A stretch of 33,644 nucleotides of DNA from Trichocoleus sp. FACHB-40. GTDB lineage: Bacteria > Cyanobacteriota > Cyanobacteriia > Cyanobacteriales > FACHB-T130. Shown here one piece after another: positions 1 to 7,733 of this stretch. How positions within the stretch are numbered: position 1 is the first letter of the stretch; every line of letters begins with the position of its first letter. The stretch lies in the NCBI RefSeq assembly GCF_014695915.1, contig NZ_JACJPF010000058.1, positions 1 to 33,644 of the forward strand, written 5' to 3'. Position numbers and translations under genes: made by a program. The notes below the pieces were generated by a model, which searched no databases, was not told where the DNA came from, and was given only the letters and a program-made list of their open reading frames with translations.

Positions 1-187
1 TACTACCCACAACGGATAACGGGGTTGGGTGCGGAAATCTCGAATTTGTTGCAGATGCGCTATCAAGCTCATTACACTAACGTAGACAACGACTACCTCT
101 CCATTTTCTTCATGCTCTTTTTTCTCTCACCAATGAATCAGCCCTGCCTTAAAAAGGGGGACAGAGGGGATCGCCTTTTGCTTTTCT

Positions 188-1426
188 ATGACTGTACACG
201 TTGTCGGAATTGGCTTGGATGGCGCAGCAGGACTAACAGAAACTGTGCGGCAAATTGTGGATCGGGCTACGCTGCTAATTGGAAGCGATCGCCACCTCTG
301 TTACTTTCCCCATCATCCAGCCCAACGTTTTTTACTAGGGGATTTAAAAGCAGCAATTGACAAAATTCGCAATTGCTTGTACGTTACTTCAGAAATAATT
401 GTGGTATTAGTCAGCGGCGATCCGCTATTTTTTGGATTGGGACGGCTGCTACTTGTAGAACTTCCAGCAGAACAATTAACTTTTCACCCGCATCTGAGTT
501 CGGTTCAACTGGCTTTCAATAAAATTAAAGTGCCTTGGCAGGATGCGCGGGTGATTAGCGCTCACGGGCGATCGCTTGACGAGTTAACTGTAGCACTCCA
601 ACAAGGCGTGCAGAAGATTGCGGTGCTGACAGATGGGACGAATACGCCAAATGCGATCGCACATCTGTTAGTTGCCTTAGATTTACCCAGCAATTACCAA
701 TTCTGGGTATGTGAAAATCTCGGCGGTGTCGATGAACAGGTTCAATGTTTAGCGATAGACAGCCTGCTGGATAAAACTTTTGCACCCCTGAATGTCGTGG
801 TATTACTACGTGTAGAGGCGGATGAATTGCCTCTAAATTTAGAATCTTTGCCGATGCTGGGATTACCAGATCGGAGTTTTTTGAGTTTTAGCGATCGCCC
901 AGGTTTGATGACTAAACGCGAAGTGCGTATTCTCGTATTAGGAGAACTAGCACTACAGCCAAAACAAATTATCTGGGATATCGGTGCCGGAACAGGATCG
1001 GTTTCTATCGAAATTGCCCGTTTGTTCCCCACGTCTCGCGTGTATGCGATTGAGAAAACCTCTGCTGGCACCAGTTTAATCCAGAAAAATTGCGATCGCT
1101 TCCAAGTAGAAAACGTAATTTCTATTCATGGCGATGCACCAGAAGCTTTATCTCAACTTCCACCACCCAACCGCATCTTTATCGGTGGTAGCGGCGGCAA
1201 TTTAACTGAAATTCTCGATACCTGTAATAATCAGCTAACTTCTAATGGTGTTTTGGTGTTGGCACTAGCAACTTTAGAACATCTTAATACAGCTTTGGAT
1301 TGGCTTTCCCGTCACAGTTGGGATTACCAGTTGTTGCAAGTGCAGCTATCGCGTTCCGTACCTGTGGGAAACTTGACGCGGTTTTCGCCTCTTAATCCAG
1401 TGACGATTTTAACTGCAACTCGTTGA
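188..1426 (+). CDS. cobL: Precorrin-6Y C5,15-methyltransferase (decarboxylating), CbiE-CbiT fusion
   Basis: The 412-residue protein has the two-domain layout of CobL. Residues 1-210 form a tetrapyrrole methylase (CbiE) domain, with an N-terminal VVGIGLDG strand-loop and the LVSGDPLFFGLG motif near 74-85. Residues 235-412 form a CbiT domain with a Rossmann SAM-binding motif DIGAGTG at 264-270 and IGGSGGN at 332-338. In this family the enzyme methylates precorrin-6Y (or its cobalt form) at C5 and C15 and decarboxylates the acetate side chain, in the corrin ring pathway to cobalamin or pseudocobalamin. The length matches fused CobL proteins, so both activities are probably present. The ATG at 188 is the first methionine that gives the intact N-terminal motif; no strong ribosome site precedes it. 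The gene faces the Rpn-type gene across 12 bp that contain a HIP1 octamer. Identification is by motif and length; the fusion makes it secure. Confidence 0.95.
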   Translation: MTVHVVGIGLDGAAGLTETVRQIVDRATLLIGSDRHLCYFPHHPAQRFLLGDLKAAIDKIRNCLYVTSEIIVVLVSGDPLFFGLGRLLLVELPAEQLTFHPHLSSVQLAFNKIKVPWQDARVISAHGRSLDELTVALQQGVQKIAVLTDGTNTPNAIAHLLVALDLPSNYQFWVCENLGGVDEQVQCLAIDSLLDKTFAPLNVVVLLRVEADELPLNLESLPMLGLPDRSFLSFSDRPGLMTKREVRILVLGELALQPKQIIWDIGAGTGSVSIEIARLFPTSRVYAIEKTSAGTSLIQKNCDRFQVENVISIHGDAPEALSQLPPPNRIFIGGSGGNLTEILDTCNNQLTSNGVLVLALATLEHLNTALDWLSRHSWDYQLLQVQLSRSVPVGNLTRFSPLNPVTILTATR

Positions 1427-1438
1427 AGGCGCGATCGC

Positions 1439-2395
1439 TCATCCAGAAACCACTTCATCCAAGACTTGCTGGAATTCTTCCACAGAACCAATAAGAATCG
1501 CTCTTGTGAAAAGCGTTTTCAGGACGGACGGATCGTTTATCCCGTTAATCCTCTCGACAATAGAGTTTGGCACTTCTGGAAACCGCGTTTCCAAGACTGC
1601 GATCGCATCCTCTCGTGCCTTTTCCACCATCCCTTCCTGCTTTGCCAACCGCTCGATACTGGTTACGTAACGCATTCTAGTCGCCTCCTCGTAACTTTTT
1701 ACTACTGCTTTAAAACCTTGCGCCAACTCTTCTGGTAGCATCATCAGCCAGTCGATAAACCGAAACAACTTTAGGATATCTTCTCGGCTATACTCCCGTT
1801 CGTACAGCCTTCTGACCAGGCTTAGTTTCCACTGTAGACGACTCTGTGGGTTTCGGTGCGTCGCTTTAGTCTTTAAATGCGCCATCACAATTACAGCAAA
1901 GGGATTAGTGCTTTGTTCTAGACTTTCCCACTGCGCCTCATAGTCCAAAAGTTTCGCTACGGGAAACTCTAAACTAACGCGACATCCCCCAAGTTGATAA
2001 CCGTAGCTAGAAGGTCGCCAATTTTTCTCTTCGTCTGCCAAAATTGCTAAACTGATAACTCGCTGTTTGTGGCGGTCATACAAGCGGTAATTGTATGTGT
2101 ACATTCGTTCGGCAAACTTGCTGTCGTACTTCCCTTGAACTTCCACATGAACCAATACCCAAGCTTCTTCGCCTCCCAGCAGCCAAACCTTCGCGACTTT
2201 ATCTACCAAACGCCGCCCAATTTCTGCATCTGGTTCTAGCTGTTGTAGTTCTGTGTCTAGAAATTCATAGGCTGGATCTCGCTGCCAGTCGATTTCGGCA
2301 TAAACTAAGAGGAAAAAGAACTCCAAAAAGCTGGGAAAATATTCCTCTATGACTTCTTTCCAGGGACTATCGTAATCAGTAGATTGCTCGGTCAT
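1439..2395 (-). CDS. Rpn-family PD-(D/E)XK nuclease / putative transposase-like protein
   Basis: The 318-residue protein resembles the large cyanobacterial family annotated as Rpn recombination-promoting nuclease or putative transposase. An acidic, aromatic N-terminus is followed by a PD-(D/E)XK-like core with D65 (in LVDKVAKV) and HVEVQ at 83-87 giving E85 and Q87. It continues into a conserved AERMYTYNYRLYDRH stretch at 95-109. The C-terminal half is helical, with the usual helical tail near residues 215-318. The E. coli Rpn relatives are DNA endonucleases that stimulate RecA-independent recombination; activity of this protein is inferred only. No inverted terminal repeats or target-site duplication are visible around it, so it is not a recognisable insertion sequence. 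It stands alone between cobL and the CPBP gene. Family assignment is fairly confident; function is not. Confidence 0.8.
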   Translation of the reverse strand: MTEQSTDYDSPWKEVIEEYFPSFLEFFFLLVYAEIDWQRDPAYEFLDTELQQLEPDAEIGRRLVDKVAKVWLLGGEEAWVLVHVEVQGKYDSKFAERMYTYNYRLYDRHKQRVISLAILADEEKNWRPSSYGYQLGGCRVSLEFPVAKLLDYEAQWESLEQSTNPFAVIVMAHLKTKATHRNPQSRLQWKLSLVRRLYEREYSREDILKLFRFIDWLMMLPEELAQGFKAVVKSYEEATRMRYVTSIERLAKQEGMVEKAREDAIAVLETRFPEVPNSIVERINGINDPSVLKTLFTRAILIGSVEEFQQVLDEVVSG

Positions 2396-2517
2396 AGGTT
2401 TTCAACTGCCGAAACTGAATCATAAACTGTGGCTGATTTGCGATCGCTTCCCCAAAACTTCTTCTGATATCGATAATCTCAGGCTTTGTTTGCTCTAGAC
2501 TATTTCATGTCCTCGGC

Positions 2518-3423
2518 TCAATTAAATAACACCCAAAGAACGCCTCCAGTTCCCAATACACACAGAATTCCCATCCCACCAGCTAAGGGTTTTTCTCCTA
2601 ACCCAGTCATCCAAGCTGGAACTTTACCCGTGTAAGTAATCAACCCAACGGTATCCAAACTAGCTATAACCCAAATCCAACCCGCATGTAGTCCCCAAGG
2701 CAAACCCAGACTACCACCATCACAAGCACGGGCTAATACTAATACCATCCCCATCAGCCACAATCCCGGCAGCTGAGGCAGAGTTTCTTGCTGTTCCCAA
2801 ACCAGATGTAGCAGAGCAAAAATTAAGCTAGAAATTACTGCCGCTACCCAAACTGAATAATCTTGCTGGAGGGAAGTAAGCAAAAATCCCCGAAAAATTA
2901 ACTCTTCAATTCCACTTACCAACAATCCTATTAATAGTGTCGGTAGCAGGATAGATCCCACTACCGATCCAATTTTGGGTGACTGGATCTCTGCCTCTGG
3001 AGAACTTTGATCTTCTTCCCAGTGCCAATTTATCCAGCCCAAGGCTTTTTCGATGCCAAACACTACCACCAGGCTTAGCACAGCCAAGCCTAAGCCTTGT
3101 CCTAGTGAAACTAAAACAGAAGCTTTCCAATTCAAGCCGTAATCTGAAAAAGGCACCCCCTCCACCAAAGAAGCACCCCACACAATCAGTGGGGCAATTA
3201 AGTAAAGCGAAGCTAATAAAGGTAGCTTTTGCTCTACTGCCAATGGCTTAGGGGGCTGCCATTTCAGAACTTTTGCCAGAGGAATCGCCACTGGCAACCA
3301 AAGAACTAGCCAAACAAGGAAAAAAGCGATCGCTTTCCACACAGCGGCTGCCTCTGCAAGTAACGCTAGCAACCGCTCTATTTGGTCAAAAATAACCATT
3401 GTCAAGACAGCTTTCATTGGCAC
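2518..3423 (-). CDS. CPBP-family intramembrane glutamic endopeptidase
   Basis: The protein has 301 residues and several hydrophobic segments (about 31-52, 66-86, 102-125, 153-172, 192-208, 221-234, 243-262, 282-300). It carries the three CPBP motifs in order: EELIFR at 173-178 (the EExxxR signature), FALLH at 202-206 (FxxxH) and GLHAGW at 244-249. In the Rce1/CPBP superfamily these residues form the membrane-embedded active site; members process CAAX-like proteins or peptides, or act in bacteriocin self-immunity. The substrate here is unknown. The start at 3423 gives MPMKAVLTM; an alternative ATG nine codons downstream (MVIFDQ) is equally plausible. The gene lies downstream of cyAbrB on the same strand but is separated by 204 bp holding a compound hairpin, so co-transcription is uncertain. 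Confidence 0.88.
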   Translation of the reverse strand: MPMKAVLTMVIFDQIERLLALLAEAAAVWKAIAFFLVWLVLWLPVAIPLAKVLKWQPPKPLAVEQKLPLLASLYLIAPLIVWGASLVEGVPFSDYGLNWKASVLVSLGQGLGLAVLSLVVVFGIEKALGWINWHWEEDQSSPEAEIQSPKIGSVVGSILLPTLLIGLLVSGIEELIFRGFLLTSLQQDYSVWVAAVISSLIFALLHLVWEQQETLPQLPGLWLMGMVLVLARACDGGSLGLPWGLHAGWIWVIASLDTVGLITYTGKVPAWMTGLGEKPLAGGMGILCVLGTGGVLWVLFN

Positions 3424-3468
3424 AAGCTTAACATCTTAACGAAAGCGAAAACACTGCCTTGTATACTT

Positions 3469-3517
3469 TCGGAGGGCGAGCATAAACCCACGCAGCTACT
3501 ATGCAATAGCCCTCCGA
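3469..3517. repeat. Compound inverted repeat between cyAbrB and the CPBP gene
   Basis: The outer arms TCGGAGGGC (3469-3477) and GCCCTCCGA (3509-3517) pair perfectly over 9 bp. Inside them a second pair, GCATA (3480-3484) with TATGC (3500-3504), gives a stacked stem around a 15-nt loop. There is no T-tract on either side, so it is not a typical intrinsic terminator. It lies about 110 bp downstream of the cyAbrB stop codon and about 45 bp upstream of the CPBP start. Confidence 0.55.
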
Positions 3518-3627
3518 TGTATTAGCAAAACACTAGACAATCCCCTTTAAGGAAAGCCAGTTAATTTTCTTTCAGATGAAACAGCTTGTTTTGTCAAAAG
3601 CACCCCTAGACCAGTAACTATTACTGC

Positions 3628-4059
3628 CTAAGATTCATCCTCGTCCTCGTCTTCAGTATCTTCCTCCATATCTTCCGCTGCCCGGGTTTTATCGCCATCC
3701 ACTTGAATTAAGTGAATATGCTTGTAGCCCAGCTTTATTTCAAACTCATCACCAGGCTTTAATCCCATTGCCTCAGTGTAGGTTGCACCAATAACAATTT
3801 GACCGTTTTTGTGTACGCTTACACGATAGGTTGGTTCGCGTCCGCGTCCATCTTTTGTTCCTTCTGGATCGAGAGGAACACCTTTAGCGCCCAAAACTGC
3901 GTCATAAAAGTCTGTTAAGTTGACACGAGTCTGGTTGTTCTTAGTCACGGTGTAATAGCCACAGCGTTTTGCTGTTTCTCGCCGTGGTAAGTTTGAAAGC
4001 TCTTTTACTTTTTGAAGCAGTGCTTTCCCTGTCAATGGAGATGTTGCGGTTTCAGTCAT
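3628..4059 (-). CDS. cyAbrB-type transcriptional regulator
   Basis: The 143-residue protein has the complete cyanobacterial AbrB sequence pattern. It opens with LTGKALLQKVKELSNLPRRE, then CGYYTVTKNNQTRVNLTDFY at 33-52 and the PEGTKDGRGREPTYRVSVHK stretch at 65-84. The SpoVT/AbrB-like beta fold follows, with GQIVIGATYTEAMGLKPGDE near 86-105. Unlike Bacillus AbrB, cyAbrB proteins carry the swapped-hairpin domain at the C-terminal side. Known members regulate nitrogen, carbon and hydrogenase genes and bind DNA broadly. I cannot tell from sequence alone whether this is cyAbrB1 or cyAbrB2. The last 15 residues are mostly Asp and Glu, an acidic tail that may temper DNA binding. The gene is transcribed divergently from sdhB across 451 bp. 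Confidence 0.92.
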   Translation of the reverse strand: MTETATSPLTGKALLQKVKELSNLPRRETAKRCGYYTVTKNNQTRVNLTDFYDAVLGAKGVPLDPEGTKDGRGREPTYRVSVHKNGQIVIGATYTEAMGLKPGDEFEIKLGYKHIHLIQVDGDKTRAAEDMEEDTEDEDEDES

Positions 4060-4510
4060 CGTCTTACAAAATACACTTCAATCTACAGTATAGTAAAGAG
4101 AGTCTTCTGCCAATATTTGAGTACATAAAAAATATATATTTAACTTACTCAGCCCAACAAACGATTTTTACAAGGTGAGTCCTCAAGTTCATGTCTTGCT
4201 GCAAAATTTGGTTGTTCGGTAACAGTTGAGGTTATTACTACCACTTGTCAAGTCATTTAAGGAGCGACCAGAGACAAGAGGCTAACGACTCTATAATTTT
4301 ATAAAGTCTAAAGTGTAAAGTATACTATTATCGGAAATCTATCTTTGGGATGACAAAGCGGCGATTGATCTGTTTTGTCTTCATGGCTCTCGACATAAAA
4401 AATAAGAGTTGCACACCCAAGTCAATCTATGTAAAACAAAGTTGTGCTTGCCTACACAGTGCTGATTTCAGTCTTAGACTAGAAGATGAGAGAATGAAGA
4501 GCCTTTAATC
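4060..4510. promoter_or_regulatory. Divergent cyAbrB/sdhB intergenic region with candidate promoter elements
   Basis: This 451-bp AT-rich region has no convincing gene. On the + strand it contains a perfect TATAAT at 4292-4297. TATACT at 4321-4326 is preceded at 17-bp spacing by TTTATA (4298-4303), a weak -35 match. Either could start transcripts towards sdhB with a leader of roughly 180-210 nt. I see no strong -35 hexamer, NtcA site or terminator hairpin. The promoter call is speculative. Confidence 0.3.
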
Positions 4511-5551
4511 ATGCAAGTCCTTTTTAAGGTCATTAGGCAGGAGCAAAATTCTCCTCCTCAAGTTCAGACTTACACACTGGATGTTGATCCCGGCAACACA
4601 ATTCTGGATTGCCTAAATCGTATTAAGTGGGAACAGGATGGAAGTTTAGCTTTTCGCAAGAATTGTCGCAACACAATTTGCGGCAGCTGCGGAATGCGAA
4701 TCAATGGTCGTTCTGCGCTAGCTTGCAAGGAAAATGTGGGCAGTGAACTGCAAAGGCTGCAACAGATAGCGGCAAGTGCTACAGCCTCAGATACAGTGAG
4801 AAATACCTCAGATGTCATCCCAGAAATTACTATTGCCCCAATGGGCAATATGCCTGTAATTAAGGATTTGGTGGTAGATATGCACAGCTTTTGGGATCAC
4901 CTTGAAGCTGTTGAACCCTATGTCAGCACTGGTGCAAGGCAAGTTCCGGAACGAGAGTTTCTGCAAACACCCCAAGAGCGAGAGAAACTGAATCAAACAG
5001 GCAATTGTATTTTATGCGGTGCCTGCTATTCTGAATGCAATGCCCGTGAAGTAAACCCAGATTTTGTAGGCCCCCACGCTTTAGCTAAAGCTTACCGGAT
5101 GGTGACGGATTCTCGCGACTTTGAAACAGAATCTCGTTTGGAAAAATATAATCAGGGGACTCAGGGCGTTTGGGGCTGTACCCGCTGTTTTATGTGCAAT
5201 ACGGTTTGTCCGATGGATGTTGCCCCAATGGATCAAATCGGTAAAATTAAACAGGAAATTCTTGACCGGAAGGATGCCCAAGACAGCCGCCAAGTTCGCC
5301 ACCGGAAAGTATTAATTGATTTGGTTAAGGAAGGCGGTTGGATTGATGAACGCCGATTTGGGCTGCAAGTGGTGGGTAACTCTTTTCGAGATATTAAGGG
5401 GTTAATCAGCTTGGGGCCACTGGGTTTAAGAATGCTGGTTCGGGGTAAGTTCCCTTTGGGATTTGAGCCGTCCGAGGGGGCGTTGGTGGTCCGATCGCTT
5501 ATTGAATCTGTTCAAAGTCTGGAATTTCAACCAACATCTGACCAATATTAA
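4511..5551 (+). CDS. sdhB: Succinate dehydrogenase / fumarate reductase iron-sulfur subunit
   Basis: The 346-residue protein has the SdhB/FrdB layout. An N-terminal plant-type ferredoxin domain has [2Fe-2S] ligands C52, C57, C60 and C72. A C-terminal domain with two cysteine clusters has CILCGACYSEC at 166-176 and GCTRCFMCNTVCP at 222-234. SdhB relays electrons from the flavin subunit to quinone in the membrane; in cyanobacteria succinate dehydrogenase feeds the plastoquinone pool. The second cluster has four cysteines (C223, C226, C229, C233) where E. coli SdhB has three, and the C-terminus runs about 100 residues past the usual bacterial end. No flavoprotein or membrane-anchor genes are adjacent, so the complex is encoded in pieces, as is common in cyanobacteria. 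The ATG at 4511 follows a purine-rich GAATGAAGAG stretch that may act as a ribosome site. Confidence 0.93.
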   Translation: MQVLFKVIRQEQNSPPQVQTYTLDVDPGNTILDCLNRIKWEQDGSLAFRKNCRNTICGSCGMRINGRSALACKENVGSELQRLQQIAASATASDTVRNTSDVIPEITIAPMGNMPVIKDLVVDMHSFWDHLEAVEPYVSTGARQVPEREFLQTPQEREKLNQTGNCILCGACYSECNAREVNPDFVGPHALAKAYRMVTDSRDFETESRLEKYNQGTQGVWGCTRCFMCNTVCPMDVAPMDQIGKIKQEILDRKDAQDSRQVRHRKVLIDLVKEGGWIDERRFGLQVVGNSFRDIKGLISLGPLGLRMLVRGKFPLGFEPSEGALVVRSLIESVQSLEFQPTSDQY

Positions 5552-5561
5552 ACTAAAAGCG

Positions 5562-5753
5562 ATGAATCCTGAAACTACTCCAACACCAAAACAAACGCCA
5601 GCAGAAGATTATAACAATCCAGAACCTGCTTTTGGCTTTTCACCCTACGCCGAGCAACTTAACGGACGCTTCGCTATGGTAGGGTTTGTTGCTTTGTTAA
5701 TACTGGAATTTTTCACCCATCAGGACTTTTTCACTTGGCTGGGATTGCGCTAA
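5562..5753 (+). CDS. High-light-inducible (one-helix, LHC-like) protein
   Basis: The 63-residue protein has a Pro/Thr-rich N-terminus and one transmembrane helix. The chlorophyll-binding signature lies in AEQLNGRFAMVGFVAL (Glu-x-x-Asn-x-Arg pattern), followed by LILEFF. This is the single helix of the light-harvesting antenna superfamily found in Hli/Scp proteins. These bind chlorophyll and carotenoid in the thylakoid and protect newly made chlorophyll proteins under stress. I chose the ATG at 5562, 10 bp after the sdhB stop, because earlier in-frame methionines lie inside sdhB and add an unrelated tail. The tight spacing suggests co-transcription with sdhB. Several paralogues usually exist per genome, so no symbol is given. 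Confidence 0.92.
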   Translation: MNPETTPTPKQTPAEDYNNPEPAFGFSPYAEQLNGRFAMVGFVALLILEFFTHQDFFTWLGLR

Positions 5754-5787
5754 TAGCTTACTCGTAAAGTAGCAAATAGCAAATCTA

Positions 5788-5818
5788 GGCAGATACTCTA
5801 GAATCTAGAGTATCTGCC
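5788..5818. terminator. Perfect inverted repeat between convergent hli and ArsA-like genes
   Basis: GGCAGATACTCTAGA (5788-5802) and TCTAGAGTATCTGCC (5804-5818) are perfect 15-nt arms around a single A. The repeat lies between two convergent genes and probably folds into a transcription-ending or RNA-stabilising hairpin for both. There is no T-run directly after it. Confidence 0.6.
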
Positions 5819-5849
5819 TCCATCCCTGAATTTGCCTAGATTAATTTTC

Positions 5850-7040
5850 TCAGCTTACCTTAACCGCATCCGCAAATCGGATTTTCAGATAATCATTCTC
5901 CATCTTGGCCCCGGATGGTTGTAAAGCCGCAAGTGCTTGCGGCAACACCAAATTTCGCCGATGGTTGCCAATGGTAATATTTAATTCATCCCCAGTTTTA
6001 CTCAATTGAACTTGATCCTTGGCAATACCAGGTAAATACAGTTCCAAACTGTACTGGTTTTTTTCTTGGACAACTCTCAGAGTCGTTTCCTTGTAATATA
6101 CCTGAGTCGGGTCTTCGTCCTTATATAGCGTTTCCTTCAGCCGTTCTAAGGCATCCAAACCGCACATTTCCTCAGAGTAAAGCGGAACTTCCTTCACAGG
6201 CAATGGATGGAAATTTTGGTGAATATCATGCCGATATTGCTGCTGATTCTCCTTCCAACGTTGAAAGAAGGGGTCAGTCACTTGCTCTGGTATAATCCGA
6301 TTTGCCACCACCAAATCTGTAGCAACGTTGTACAAACTTAAATAAGCATGGGCGCGAAGAGACTCTTTAATCACCATTTTTTCTGGATTGGTGACTAAGC
6401 GCACCGAAGTTTGAGTATTGTCAGTTAATACTTTTTCCAAGGCTTCAATCTGCTCGTAAAATTCATAGGGAGCATCCATGACCTCTTTATCTGGTAAAGA
6501 AAAACCTGCAAGTGGTCTAAAAATGGGTTCAACCAAAGGTCTTAGAGCAACTGATATTCCTTGTAATGGCTTATAAAAACGTCTCATATACCAACCGCTA
6601 ACTTCGGGTAAACTTAGCAGTCTTAGCGCAGTTCCAGTAGGAGCTGAGTCAATAATGAGTACATCAAATTCGCCTTCATCGTAGTGGCGCTTCATGCGAA
6701 CTAAACCGAAAATTTCATCCATCCCAGGTAGAATGGCTAATTCTTCCGCCTGTACGCCATCCAATCCCCGCGCCTGCAAAACCTGGGTGATATAGCGCTT
6801 GACAGCACCCCAGTTGCCTTCCAATTCCATCAGCGCGTCTAGTTCTGCTCCCCACAAGTTGGGGCGAACTAAACGCGGATCGTGTCCTAATTCTAGGTCA
6901 AAACTGTCGGCAAGAGAGTGGGCGGGGTCGGTGCTAAGAACTAAGGTTTTATAGCCGAGTTCAGCACAACGCAAGCCCGTTGCAGCTGCTACAGACGTTT
7001 TGCCAACGCCTCCTTTCCCTGTCATTAAAATTACACGCAT
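5850..7040 (-). CDS. ArsA/Get3-like ATPase with C-terminal Hsp20-like domain
   Basis: The 396-residue protein begins with a deviant Walker A motif GKGGVGKT at 8-15. The A-loop/switch [13 protein letters not shown] follows at 36-47 and switch [17 protein letters not shown] at 131-145, all diagnostic of the ArsA/Get3 family. There is one ATPase unit, as in Get3, not the duplicated form of plasmid ArsA. Residues 318-390 form a beta-rich alpha-crystallin-like (ArsA-HSP20) tail with [19 protein letters not shown]. Eukaryotic Get3 targets tail-anchored membrane proteins; cyanobacterial and plastid homologues are less well defined, and arsenite transport is unlikely without an arsB/arsC context. Here it is followed on the same strand by DUF2358 after 239 bp and faces the hli gene. 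Family is certain; role is open. Confidence 0.9.
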   Translation of the reverse strand: MRVILMTGKGGVGKTSVAAATGLRCAELGYKTLVLSTDPAHSLADSFDLELGHDPRLVRPNLWGAELDALMELEGNWGAVKRYITQVLQARGLDGVQAEELAILPGMDEIFGLVRMKRHYDEGEFDVLIIDSAPTGTALRLLSLPEVSGWYMRRFYKPLQGISVALRPLVEPIFRPLAGFSLPDKEVMDAPYEFYEQIEALEKVLTDNTQTSVRLVTNPEKMVIKESLRAHAYLSLYNVATDLVVANRIIPEQVTDPFFQRWKENQQQYRHDIHQNFHPLPVKEVPLYSEEMCGLDALERLKETLYKDEDPTQVYYKETTLRVVQEKNQYSLELYLPGIAKDQVQLSKTGDELNITIGNHRRNLVLPQALAALQPSGAKMENDYLKIRFADAVKVS

Positions 7041-7205
7041 TGATAATTAAACCCCGCTTGAAAATTGCTTATATTTATTTACTTTAGCGGGTTTTCTCTA
7101 AGTACAGGTATTCTTGAAGATTTTGATTCCTTAGTTTGAATCCTAAATGAAATTTATTTACTTTACTACCTTCTATAAGCCGTTATAGTAAATTTACTCT
7201 AAAAA

Positions 7206-7610
7206 TTATTCATTTTTATTCCCTTTACGGGATGAACCGGGGATATGCTGCTTCAGGACATCGAGGTGGGAACATTTCCAGTAGTCAATATGAGAATTAA
7301 TTAACCCATCGGAGTTGACTTTTAATTCGCTCCAGCCGGGAACAGCAATGCGTGGTTTCCAGGGAAGCGGGGTATTCCAACTTAATGTCCACTCCATGTT
7401 TATTGTGTCTCCTGACTGGCGAATGTCGTGTAAATCCATCTTGACGGCAATAAAAAAGGTGTTGATAAAGCCAATCATGGCTTTATACTTCCCAAGACCA
7501 CGAAATTTGCTGAGGGGATCTTGGAAAAAGATATCTTTTGCATAGATGCTGAAGGTCTGGTTTTCTGGGAATCTCTGATAGTCTTCTTTAAGAATTTGAA
7601 GGATGCCCAT
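7206..7610 (-). CDS. DUF2358 family protein
   Basis: The 134-residue soluble protein begins MGILQILKEDYQRFP. The central region has YAKDIFFQDPLSKFRGLGKY and the C-terminal half has MEWTLSWNTPLPWKP with a Trp-rich strand pattern. This is the DUF2358 pattern found in cyanobacteria and in nuclear-encoded plastid proteins; it resembles an NTF2-like cone fold, but that is inference. There is no signal peptide or transmembrane segment. Its biochemical role is unknown. It lies between the ArsA/Get3-like ATPase and the 189-residue unknown gene, all on one strand, but the gaps of 123-165 bp argue for separate transcription. Confidence 0.82.
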   Translation of the reverse strand: MGILQILKEDYQRFPENQTFSIYAKDIFFQDPLSKFRGLGKYKAMIGFINTFFIAVKMDLHDIRQSGDTINMEWTLSWNTPLPWKPRIAVPGWSELKVNSDGLINSHIDYWKCSHLDVLKQHIPGSSRKGNKNE

Positions 7611-7690
7611 AAGATAAAAAGTATGATTAGAAGTTATACCTAGTTTGCTAAAACTCTCTGGAGGCTAGAGTTTCACAATCCAAAATCCGC

Positions 7691-7712
7691 TCCCCCTACA
7701 TTTTTAGGGGGA
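7691..7712 (-). terminator. Hairpin downstream of the 189-residue unknown gene
   Basis: TCCCCCTA and TAGGGGGA pair over 8 bp around a 6-nt loop, 22 bp after the stop codon of the upstream gene on the minus strand. The sequence after it on that strand is only modestly T-rich (GCGGATTTTGG), so termination efficiency is uncertain. Confidence 0.5.
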
Positions 7713-7733
7713 ATTCCAAAATCTAAAATGGTG

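Noticed and set aside
3-80. Open tail of a possible upstream gene (25 codons, ending ADALSSSSLH) on the plus strand
   Set aside because: Too short to assign to a family; another frame over the same bases is also open, so I could not support a partial gene.
25-360. 111-codon plus-strand frame at the left end
   Set aside because: It overlaps the start of cobL in another frame, has low-complexity Ser/Pro sequence and no family resemblance.
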